Positions 1-6,284 of a stretch of DNA of 7,251 nt are shown here, in pieces. Origin of the DNA: Geminicoccaceae bacterium (GTDB taxonomy: Bacteria; Pseudomonadota; Alphaproteobacteria; Geminicoccales; Geminicoccaceae). Where the stretch lies: NCBI GenBank assembly GCA_030824835.1, contig JAPJRA010000163.1, positions 1 to 7,251 of the forward strand, read 5' to 3'. Each line of letters starts with the position of its first letter. Within the stretch, counting starts at the first letter, position 1. The notes below the pieces were generated by a model. That model did no database searches. It saw only the letters and a program-made list of their open reading frames with translations, and was not told the origin of the DNA. The translations under genes were made by a program, and so were the position numbers.

Positions 1-1010
1 CGCTGGGGTTCTACGCGCCGAACATCCCGGAGGAGTTCGGCGGCGGCGGGCTCGATCATCTGACCTTCACTTTGCTCGAGCGCGAGCTGGGGCGGGCGTC
101 CTACGGGCTGTCGGTGTTCTGGGGGCGGCCGTCCAACATCCTGTGCGGCTGTAACGCCGAGCAGCGCGAGCGCTATCTGCTGCCGGCGGTGCGCGGCGAG
201 CGGGTGGACTGTCTCGCCATGACCGAGCCCGAGGCCGGCTCGGACGTGCGCTCGATGAAGACGATGGCGCGGCGTGACGGCGGCGACTGGGTGATCGACG
301 GCACCAAGCATTTCATCAGCCACGCCGACCTCGCCGACTTCGCGATCGTGTTCGTGGCGACCGGCAGCGAGGAGACGAGGGCCGGCACCAAGCAGCGGAT
401 CACCTGCTTCCTGGTCGACCGGGGCACGCCGGGCTTCGAGATCCGGCCGGGCTATCGGAGCGTGTCGCACCGCGGCTACCACAACTGCATCCTGAATTTC
501 GACGGCTGCCGCGTGCCCGACGCCCAGATCCTGGGCGAGGAGGGCCAAGGCTTCGAGCTGATGAACACCTGGCTCTACGCCACGCGCCTGACGGTGGCGG
601 CGACCAGCGTCGGCCGGGCGCGGCGGGTGTTCGATCTCGCGGCGGAATGGGCGGCGAGCAGGAGGCAGTTCGGCCAGTCGATTGGCAAGTTCCAGGGAAC
701 CTCGTTCAAGCTCGCCGACATGGCAACCGAGATCGACGCGGCCGACCTCTTGACGCTCAACGGTGCCTGGCTGCTAGACCAGGGCCTGGACGCCAACCGG
801 ATGATCGCCCAGGCCAAGCTGTTCGCGACCGAGATGCTGGCGCGCGCGACCGACAATGCCATCCAGATCTTCGGCGGCATGGGGCTGATGGAGGAGACCG
901 GGATCGAGCGCTTCTGGCGCGACGCCCGGGTCGAGCGGATCTGGGACGGGACGAGCGAGATCCAGCGGCACATCATCAGCCGCGACATCCTGCGCAAGCT
1001 CGGGGCCTGA
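1..1010 (+). CDS. Acyl-CoA dehydrogenase, FAD-dependent (5' partial)
   Basis: Oxidises an acyl-CoA to the trans-2-enoyl-CoA, passing electrons from FAD to ETF in the cytosol. The frame is open from base 3, so the gene starts upstream of the window. About 335 residues are visible, and I estimate 50-60 N-terminal residues are missing against a usual length near 385. The reading begins in the N-terminal helical domain (NIPEEFGGGG). It continues with the middle beta-domain flavin/substrate motif MTEPEAGSD, the C-terminal RRQFGQSIGKFQ segment, the FGGMGLMEETGIERFWRDAR segment and the closing WDGTSEIQR motif. In MCAD-type enzymes the catalytic base is the Glu of the Y/W-E-G-T motif; here it is Asp (codon 945-947). 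The alternative helix-G Glu of isovaleryl-CoA or CaiA-type enzymes aligns with Thr. An internal TTG at 72 is not the real start. The stop lies 1 nt before the ligase gene, implying one operon. The family call is firm; the substrate is unknown. Confidence 0.93.
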   Translation, partial: LGFYAPNIPEEFGGGGLDHLTFTLLERELGRASYGLSVFWGRPSNILCGCNAEQRERYLLPAVRGERVDCLAMTEPEAGSDVRSMKTMARRDGGDWVIDGTKHFISHADLADFAIVFVATGSEETRAGTKQRITCFLVDRGTPGFEIRPGYRSVSHRGYHNCILNFDGCRVPDAQILGEEGQGFELMNTWLYATRLTVAATSVGRARRVFDLAAEWAASRRQFGQSIGKFQGTSFKLADMATEIDAADLLTLNGAWLLDQGLDANRMIAQAKLFATEMLARATDNAIQIFGGMGLMEETGIERFWRDARVERIWDGTSEIQRHIISRDILRKLGA

Positions 1011-1011
1011 C

Positions 1012-3057
1012 TTGGACCTGCGCCGCCTGCTGCAGCCGCGCTCGATCGCCGTTTTCGGAGGCTGGCATGCCGAGGGCGTGGCCCGCTGCTGTGCCGAGAT
1101 GCGATACGCGGGCCCGGTCTGGCAGGTGCACCCGACCCGGGCCGGGGCCTATCGCAGCGTCGCCGAGCTACCCGAGCCGCCGGATGCCGCCTTCATCGCG
1201 GTCAACCGCGAGGCCACGGTCGAGATCGTGCGCGAGCTGGCCGCCATGGGCGCGGGCGGTGCGGTCTGTCACGCCGCGGGCTTTCGTGAGGCCGGCGGCA
1301 GGGGCGTCGATCTGCAGGCGGCGCTGGTCGAGGCCGCGGGCGACATGCCCATCCTCGGCCCCAACTGCTACGGCACGATCAACTATCTCGACGGTGCGCT
1401 GCTCTGGTTCGACCAGCATGGCGGCAAGCGCTGCGCGCGCGGCGTCGCCATCCTGACCCAGTCCGGCAATATCGGCTGCAACCTGACCATGCAGCGCCGC
1501 GGCCTGCCGATCGGGCATCTGTTGACGCTCGGCAACCAGGCGAGGGTCGGCCTATCCGACTGCCTCGACGCGCTCGTCGACGATCCGCGCGTCACCGCCA
1601 TCGGCCTGCACATCGAGGCCATCGACGACATCCAAAAGTTCGACGCGGCCGGCCGCAAGGCGCTGGCCGCAGGCAAGCCCATGGTCGCGGTCAAGGCCGG
1701 GCGCTCGGCGGCAGGGGCGGCACTGACCCTGAGCCACACCGCCTCGCTCGCCGGTGCCGACGCCGCCATGGAGGCCCTGCTGCGCCGGGTCGGGGTCGCC
1801 CGCGTCGCCTCGCTCCCCGTTCTGCTCGAGACGCTGAAGCTCCTGCACACGGTAGGGCCGTTGCCGGGCCGCGATCTGGTCACGCTCAGCTGCTCCGGGG
1901 GCGAGGCAGCATTGATCGCCGATGCCGGGGCGCAGCATCGCGTCCGCTTCCGCCCGTTCGCGCCGGCCCAGGTCGAGGCTGTCCGTGCCACGCTTAGCGA
2001 CCTCGTCACCATCTCGAACCCGCTGGACTACCACATCTTCGTCTGGAACCAGCCAGAGCGCCTGCGCGCGACCTTTGCCGCGGTCATGGCCTGCGGCTGG
2101 GACCTCGCCTGCCTGGTGCTCGACTTGCCCCGCGCCGACCGGTGCGGCGATGCCGATTGGCGGGTCGCGCTTACCGCCTGGGAAGAGGCGCGCGACGCCA
2201 CCGGCTGCCGTGCGGCGGTGCTGGCGACACTGCCCGACTGCCTGCCCGAGAGCGTGGCCGCGGCGCTGATCGCCGCCGGCATCGTGCCGGTGCTCGGCGT
2301 CGACGAGGCGCGGGCCGCCGCCGAAGCCGCGGCCGACATCGGCGCGGCGCAGGTGGCCGCCGTCCCCGCTGCCTTGCTGCCGACGTCCGCGCTGCTCGGG
2401 GAGCCGGTTGCGCTGGACGAATTGCAGGGCAAGCAGCTTCTGGCCGGGTACGGCATCGCGCATCCGGGCGGCCAGCTGGTGTCGACGCCGGCCGAGGCGG
2501 TGCGTGTGGCCGCGACGCTGGCTCGGCCTGTCGCGGTCAAGGCGGTGGGCCGGGCGCTCGTGCACAAGAGCGAGCTCGGGGCGGTGGCCCTGGGCCTGCG
2601 CGACGCCGGCGACGTTGCGGCTGCGGCCACCCGCATGGTGGGCCTGGGCGAAGCGATCCTGGTCGAGCCGATGCTCATGGACGGTGTGGCCGAGCTGCTC
2701 GTCGGCGTGGTCCGCGACCCGCAGGTCGGGCTGTGCCTCGTGCTCGGCGCCGGTGGCGTGCTGGTCGAGCTTCTGACGGACCGGGCGCTGCTGCTGCTGC
2801 CCACGACCGAGGCCGAAGTGCGGGAGGCGCTGCTCGGGCTGAAGGTGGCACCGCTGCTGCAGGGCTTCCGTGGCCGGCCCGCCGGCGACGTCGCTGCCGC
2901 GGTCGCCGCCGTGCTGGCCGTGGCTCGGTTCGCCGCGGTGCATGCCGACCGGCTGGTCGAGCTCGACGTCAACCCGCTGATCGTGCGGCCCGTGGGCCTG
3001 GGCGCCGTGGCGGCCGATGTTCTGATCCGTCTGCTGCCCGAGGAGCGAGACCGATGA
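1012..3057 (+). CDS. Acetate--CoA ligase family protein (NDP-forming acyl-CoA synthetase, fused alpha-beta)
   Basis: Activates a carboxylic acid to its CoA thioester through an acyl-phosphate and a phosphohistidine, with ADP (NDP) as product. The 681 residues match the usual length of single-chain ACD enzymes. Domains in order are a Rossmann CoA-binding domain (about 5-135, with GPNCYG at 116-121), succinyl-CoA-ligase-like domains (about 145-460) and an ATP-grasp domain (about 465-675). Key motifs are TQSGNIG (149-155), SHTASLAG (241-248) whose His242 is the expected phosphorylated residue, NPLDY (336-340), HKSELGAV (518-525), LVLGAGGVLVELLTD (576-590) and LDVNPLIV (651-658). The start is TTG, 1 nt after the previous stop; the sequence MDLRRLLQPRSIAVFGG is the normal beginning of the family, and no ATG lies in frame before residue 30. 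A weak GGGG (1002-1005) precedes it. The Rossmann loop reads FGGWHAEG, not the common VGAS form. The family includes acetyl-CoA, pimeloyl-CoA and feruloyl-CoA (FerA) synthetases, so the substrate cannot be read from the sequence. Confidence 0.92.
   Translation: MDLRRLLQPRSIAVFGGWHAEGVARCCAEMRYAGPVWQVHPTRAGAYRSVAELPEPPDAAFIAVNREATVEIVRELAAMGAGGAVCHAAGFREAGGRGVDLQAALVEAAGDMPILGPNCYGTINYLDGALLWFDQHGGKRCARGVAILTQSGNIGCNLTMQRRGLPIGHLLTLGNQARVGLSDCLDALVDDPRVTAIGLHIEAIDDIQKFDAAGRKALAAGKPMVAVKAGRSAAGAALTLSHTASLAGADAAMEALLRRVGVARVASLPVLLETLKLLHTVGPLPGRDLVTLSCSGGEAALIADAGAQHRVRFRPFAPAQVEAVRATLSDLVTISNPLDYHIFVWNQPERLRATFAAVMACGWDLACLVLDLPRADRCGDADWRVALTAWEEARDATGCRAAVLATLPDCLPESVAAALIAAGIVPVLGVDEARAAAEAAADIGAAQVAAVPAALLPTSALLGEPVALDELQGKQLLAGYGIAHPGGQLVSTPAEAVRVAATLARPVAVKAVGRALVHKSELGAVALGLRDAGDVAAAATRMVGLGEAILVEPMLMDGVAELLVGVVRDPQVGLCLVLGAGGVLVELLTDRALLLLPTTEAEVREALLGLKVAPLLQGFRGRPAGDVAAAVAAVLAVARFAAVHADRLVELDVNPLIVRPVGLGAVAADVLIRLLPEERDR
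3041..3045 (+). promoter_or_regulatory. Ribosome binding site of the CaiD-like gene
   Basis: AGGAG lies inside the 3' end of the ligase gene, 8 nt before the ATG at 3054. It fixes that ATG as the start, although the same frame stays open far upstream inside the ligase gene. The ATG overlaps the ligase stop as ATGA, so translation is probably coupled. Confidence 0.75.
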
Positions 3058-3836
3058 GCGATATCGTACGGGTCACGCGGGATGGCGCCATCCTGGAGGT
3101 CGTGCTCGACCGCCCCAAGGCCAACGCCATCGACAGCGCCACCAGCCGCCGGCTGGGCGACGTGTTCGCCGCGTTTCGCGACGATGCGGGGCTGCGGGTC
3201 GCCATTGTCACCGGCGGCGGCGAGAAGTTCTTCAGCGCCGGCTGGGACCTGAAATCGGCCGCGGAGGGCGAGCGGCCCGACACCGACTACGGTGTCGGCG
3301 GCTTCGGCGGGCTGCAGGAGCTGCCCGGGCTCGACAAGCCGGTGATCGCGGCGCTCAACGGCATGGCGGTCGGCGGCGGCTTCGAGCTGGCCCTGTCCTG
3401 CGACCTGATCCTGGCGGCCGAGCATGTCCGCTTCGCGCTGCCGGAGATCGCCGCCGGGACGCTGGCGGATGCCGCCACGATCAAGCTGCCGCGGCGCATC
3501 CCGTACCATGTGGCCATGGACCTGCTGCTGACCGGACGCTGGATGGACGCCGCCGAGGCAAAGGGCTGGGGGCTGGTCAACGAGATCCTGTCGGCCGAAC
3601 GCCTGCTGCCGCGGGCACGGGAGATCGCGCGACTGCTCGCGGACGGCCCGCCGCTGGTGTTCGCGGCGATCAAGGAGACACTGCGGCGGACGGAGGGCCT
3701 GCCGTTCCAGGCTTCTCTGGATCTCGTCACCAAAAAGCAGCTGCCGACGGTCAAGCGACTGTATAAGAGCGACGATCAGCTCGAAGGGGCGCGTGCGTTC
3801 GCCGAGAAGCGCAAGCCGGTATGGCGCGGGCGCTGA
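3054..3836 (+). CDS. caiD: Enoyl-CoA hydratase/isomerase family protein, carnitinyl-CoA dehydratase (CaiD)-like
   Basis: A 260-residue crotonase-fold enzyme, expected to hydrate an enoyl-CoA reversibly; CaiD interconverts crotonobetainyl-CoA and L-carnitinyl-CoA. From memory it aligns with E. coli CaiD (261 aa) almost end to end: LDRPKANAID (18-27), RVAIVTGGGEKFFSAGWDLK (48-67), AAEGE (69-73), LDKPVIAA (93-100), VGGGFELAL (106-114), FALPE (127-131) and the C-terminal AFAEKRKPVWRGR. The two catalytic glutamates of the hydratase mechanism are present as Glu111 and Glu131, the same numbers as in CaiD. The FSAGWDL segment supplies the oxyanion-hole backbone. The loop after Glu131 is one residue shorter than in E. 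coli CaiD and lacks its Pro and Gly-Gly. The ATG overlaps the ligase stop and has a clear AGGAG. The crotonase assignment is nearly certain. The CaiD-like assignment is strong by overall similarity, but actual use of carnitinyl-CoA is inferred. Confidence 0.85.
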   Translation: MSDIVRVTRDGAILEVVLDRPKANAIDSATSRRLGDVFAAFRDDAGLRVAIVTGGGEKFFSAGWDLKSAAEGERPDTDYGVGGFGGLQELPGLDKPVIAALNGMAVGGGFELALSCDLILAAEHVRFALPEIAAGTLADAATIKLPRRIPYHVAMDLLLTGRWMDAAEAKGWGLVNEILSAERLLPRAREIARLLADGPPLVFAAIKETLRRTEGLPFQASLDLVTKKQLPTVKRLYKSDDQLEGARAFAEKRKPVWRGR

Positions 3837-3840
3837 AGGC

Positions 3841-4305
3841 TCAGTCAGGCCACCAGTCGCCGAGGATCTGCTCGAGCGAATAGGGGCAATGCTCGGGCAA
3901 GCGGCCGACGATTTCGGATTCGCCGAACCGGTCGAGTTCGCTGGCGAGGCTGCGTCGGGCACGGTCATAGAGAAATGGTCGCTGCCGCGCGAGATCCTGG
4001 CGCAGCGTCGGCGTGATGCGTGCCTCGATCTCTAGTCGGAAGCCGGCGACTTCCCGGGCCCAATGTCGCCGCGGCTCGGTTGCGGGCGAGTGCGCCAGCA
4101 GTAGCAAATGCTCGATGATTCGCACGGTCCAGCTGCGCAGGGCGTTACGCTGCTCCTTGCCCAAGTCGCGGATCTCCTCGGCGAGATGAGGCAGGTCGAG
4201 ATCGAGGTTCGGCCGACTCGTCGCCCAGCGGCGCAGCTCCTTCGCCTGCTGTTGCGTCCAGGCATAGAAGTCGCGCTCGTAGAGTTCCGTTGGATCACCA
4301 CCCAT
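3841..4305 (-). CDS. DUF29 family protein
   Basis: A 154-residue soluble protein with no signal peptide or membrane segment. Recognised as DUF29 by the N-terminal YERDFYAWTQQQAKELR, then LDLPHLAEEIRDLGKEQRNA, a helical hydrophobic IIEHLLLLAH stretch, and the C-terminal CPYSLEQILGDWWPD. The family is mainly helical, frequent in cyanobacteria and alphaproteobacteria, often in several copies per genome, and of unknown function. The ATG at 4305 is the earliest possible start, because a TAG lies in frame four codons upstream. The upstream Shine-Dalgarno is weak (GGGA/AGAG). The gene is the last on the minus strand, 56 nt after the DUF3137 gene, and its stop is 4 nt from the stop of the converging CaiD-like gene. 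Co-transcription with the LemA/DUF3137 pair is plausible but not shown, and I make no functional claim. Confidence 0.88.
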   Translation of the reverse strand: MGGDPTELYERDFYAWTQQQAKELRRWATSRPNLDLDLPHLAEEIRDLGKEQRNALRSWTVRIIEHLLLLAHSPATEPRRHWAREVAGFRLEIEARITPTLRQDLARQRPFLYDRARRSLASELDRFGESEIVGRLPEHCPYSLEQILGDWWPD

Positions 4306-4361
4306 GATGTCACTCTATCCCAGCACCATCTCCAGCGGAATGGCTCCCACTATCGATACGG

Positions 4362-5612
4362 TCATTGGGATGATCTGTGCAGCCCGCGCAGCGGTGCGTT
4401 CCAGGTCCAAGCGAGGCGCGCGAGCTGCCTGAGGCCGAAGCCGATGGCAAAGACGCCGTAGAGGACGCCCAGCGGAATCGGCCAGGCGATCTTCCAGCCG
4501 CCACTCGCGGCCACGCCCCATTCGACGAACACATGGTAGCCGAAGAACAGCGAGATCCCGCCGAACAGCGTGCCCGAGGCGATGTAGACGGCGGGCATGC
4601 CGATCCCGGCGACGAGCCTCGACAGCTTTCCGCGCATCACGGCACCACCGGCGCCGATGCTCTCCCACGGATGGCTTCGCGCGAAGGCCGGCTGCGTCAG
4701 GACCGCCGGCACCTGCCGGTTCAGCGCCAGCTCGCCGACCACGGCGGCGGGCAGGGTGATCAGGTTCTCGAGCCAGCGGCGGAAGCCTTCGAGCCAGCCC
4801 TGCAGCGGGAACACCACCCGCCACAACGGTGCGCGCCAGTGCATGCCGGAGAGGGCCAGCAGCAGCCGGTCGCCGACGAACGCGCAGCGGAAGCCGCGCG
4901 CGTGGGCCAGCTCGTCGAGGCGGACCAGCCGCTCCAGCATGGTCGTGGTGAGGACGGTCCGACACCACACTTGGTCCGTGCCGTAGACCTCGAACCGCCG
5001 CTCGAAGATCGGGTCCTCGAGCCGCACCCGCTCGATGCCGGTGCCGGCCGAGGCGATCAGGTTGCCGATCAGGCCGCGCTCGCGCGTTACCAGGGTCAGG
5101 CCCGGGCAGCTGCGCTGCAGGCGGAACCCGCCGACCACGCCCGCGAACACCTCGAAGCCCTCCCCGTTGTAGAGGCGCAGCTCGGCCAGCGTGAATGGGA
5201 TGCCCTGGGCGTCGCCCACCAGCACGTCGTCGATGCTCGCCGTGACGAACGGCTCGACCAGGCCGGCGCCGTCGAACAGGCCGAGATCGCAGGCCGGGCT
5301 GCCGAGAGCCACCTCCGCCTCGCGCCGCCGTGCCTCGCCGTTGACGTGGCGCAGGTCGCCACGCCCCGACGTCAGCGCGCCCAGCAGGCTGCGCGCCATG
5401 TGGCGGCGCCAGCTGCCGAGGATGAACGGGACGGTGAACAAGGCAATGAGCCCCGCCAGCAGCACGGCACCGCCGATCGTCTCGCTGGTCTCGCTGCCTT
5501 CGCCGAACCGCAGCGCCAGCGGCCAGCCGATCGCGGGCAGCGCCAGCCCGATCAGCGCGCCACGCACCGTCCAGCGCCGCCGGTGCTCCAGCGTCTCGAT
5601 CGTGGCGCTCAA
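4362..5612 (-). CDS. DUF3137 family membrane protein
   Basis: A 416-residue predicted membrane protein of unknown biochemical function. Two N-terminal hydrophobic segments (about 18-36 and 47-66) are followed by a soluble region. Its core carries the DUF3137 signatures DPIFERRFEVYGTDQVWCR (200-218, containing the F-E-V-Y-x-T-D-Q-V motif), the helix TTTMLERLVRLDE and the strand CAFVGDRLLLAL (243-254). Beyond the usual core there is a long C-terminal part with two more hydrophobic segments (about 334-357 and 376-397). The start is TTG, overlapping the LemA stop as TTGA, with no clear Shine-Dalgarno, so translation is probably coupled to LemA. LemA and DUF3137 genes are commonly adjacent in Proteobacteria, which supports both calls. 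The very long open frame on the opposite strand (4377-5771) is a GC-bias shadow. An ATG overlapping this gene's stop opens only a 16-codon frame. Confidence 0.85.
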   Translation of the reverse strand: MSATIETLEHRRRWTVRGALIGLALPAIGWPLALRFGEGSETSETIGGAVLLAGLIALFTVPFILGSWRRHMARSLLGALTSGRGDLRHVNGEARRREAEVALGSPACDLGLFDGAGLVEPFVTASIDDVLVGDAQGIPFTLAELRLYNGEGFEVFAGVVGGFRLQRSCPGLTLVTRERGLIGNLIASAGTGIERVRLEDPIFERRFEVYGTDQVWCRTVLTTTMLERLVRLDELAHARGFRCAFVGDRLLLALSGMHWRAPLWRVVFPLQGWLEGFRRWLENLITLPAAVVGELALNRQVPAVLTQPAFARSHPWESIGAGGAVMRGKLSRLVAGIGMPAVYIASGTLFGGISLFFGYHVFVEWGVAASGGWKIAWPIPLGVLYGVFAIGFGLRQLARLAWTWNAPLRGLHRSSQ

Positions 5613-6196
5613 GCGGGGCGGCCCGGCAGCAGCGTGTCGACGTCGGGCGCGACGCGCGTCTCGGGCGGGGTCTCGAAGAACGGCATCGCCTGGATGCCGG
5701 CCAGCCTGGCCAGGATGGAGCCCGGGAACAGCTGCACCACGTTGTTCAGGTCACCCACGGCCGCGTTGTAGAATCGTCTGGCCGCGGTGATCTGCGCCTC
5801 GGTCTCGGCCCAGCCACGCTGCGCCTCGATGACCGTCGAGTCGGACTTCAAGGTCGGGTAGCTCTCGGCGGTGACGAGCAGGCGGCCCGTCGCCTGCGCC
5901 AGCGCATTCTCGGCCGCGAACCGCTCGCCGGCCGTGGCCATCCCCCCGGCACTCGCGGTGTCAGCCCGCGCCCGGAGCCGTGTCACCTCCTCGATCAGCC
6001 CGCGCTCGTGCTCCATGAAGCGGCCGGCGAGCTTGACCAGGTTCGGGATCAGGTCGTGGCGCTGGCGCAGATGCGCATCGATCGAGGCCAGGGCCTCGCG
6101 CACCTTGTTGGCGCGGCGCACGATGGTGGCATACCAGAAATAGAGGGCCACCAGCAGTACCACGCCGGCCGCACCCCACAGCAGATTCGAGCTCAA
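5609..6196 (-). CDS. LemA family protein
   Basis: A single-pass membrane protein of the LemA family, whose molecular role is unknown. Numbering here is from the TTG at 6196 (195 aa). One N-terminal transmembrane segment (about residues 5-23) is followed by a helical soluble domain, expected outside the cytoplasm. Family signatures are VREALASIDAHLRQRHDLIPNLV (about 32-54, the H/Y-D-L-I-P-N-L-V motif) and RFYNAAVGDLNNVVQLFPG (about 141-159). A proline-rich tail follows. The start is uncertain. A TTG at 6211 gives 5 more residues but has no upstream Shine-Dalgarno. The GGAGG at 6209-6205 sits 8 nt before the TTG at 6196 and only about 2 nt before a GTG at 6202, so I prefer 6196. The stop overlaps the start of the DUF3137 gene. 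The gene follows the oligopeptidase B gene after about 88 nt. Confidence 0.9.
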   Translation of the reverse strand: MSSNLLWGAAGVVLLVALYFWYATIVRRANKVREALASIDAHLRQRHDLIPNLVKLAGRFMEHERGLIEEVTRLRARADTASAGGMATAGERFAAENALAQATGRLLVTAESYPTLKSDSTVIEAQRGWAETEAQITAARRFYNAAVGDLNNVVQLFPGSILARLAGIQAMPFFETPPETRVAPDVDTLLPGRPA

Positions 6197-6204
6197 GCTC
6201 ACGC

Positions 6205-6209
6205 CCTCC
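6205..6209 (-). promoter_or_regulatory. Ribosome binding site of the LemA-family gene
   Basis: Read on the minus strand, GGAGG lies 8 nt before a TTG at 6196. It would sit inside the coding sequence if translation began at the TTG at 6211, so it favours the shorter protein. Confidence 0.55.
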
Positions 6210-6220
6210 AATCGTTACGC

Positions 6221-6261
6221 GTCACGGCATCATCGGCACGGCCGCGCACCGCCGCCGTGAC
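6221..6261. repeat. Inverted repeat (nested hairpin) between oligopeptidase B and LemA genes
   Basis: GTCACGGC (6221-6228) and GCCGTGAC (6254-6261) are perfect 8-base inverted arms. On the minus-strand transcript the 25-base loop can form a second stem, GGUGCG with CGUGCC around a CGGC loop, including two G-U pairs. It lies 24 nt past the oligopeptidase B stop. No U-run follows, so it is not a classical intrinsic terminator. It could attenuate transcription, stabilise an mRNA end, or be chance in GC-rich DNA. Confidence 0.35.
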
Positions 6262-6284
6262 TTTCCGCACAGCACCGATATCGC

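Noticed and set aside
72..74. TTG as start of the acyl-CoA dehydrogenase
   Set aside because: The same frame is open back to base 3 and encodes conserved N-terminal family sequence (NIPEEFGGGG), so the gene starts outside the window.
1552..2943. 463-aa minus-strand frame inside the ligase gene
   Set aside because: His/Gln/Arg-rich antisense shadow of a continuous, motif-rich ligase reading frame.
2142..3836. 564-aa plus-strand frame spanning the ligase 3' half and the CaiD-like gene
   Set aside because: Only the part from the ATG at 3054 is real. The upstream part is Arg/Gly/Ala-rich shadow sequence in another frame of the ligase gene, and AGGAG at 3041-3045 marks the true start.
2028..3968. 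646-aa minus-strand frame opposite the ligase and CaiD-like genes
   Set aside because: Low-complexity Ser/Ala/Arg composition with no recognisable domain, antisense to two well-supported genes. It is typical of open antisense frames in GC-rich DNA.
4351..4358. TATCGATA palindrome between DUF3137 and DUF29
   Set aside because: An 8-base palindrome alone is expected by chance and has no neighbouring operator-like or terminator-like context.
4377..5771. 464-aa plus-strand frame opposite DUF3137 and LemA
   Set aside because: Gln/Glu/Ala/Arg-rich shadow with no family match. The minus strand carries clear DUF3137 and LemA motifs.
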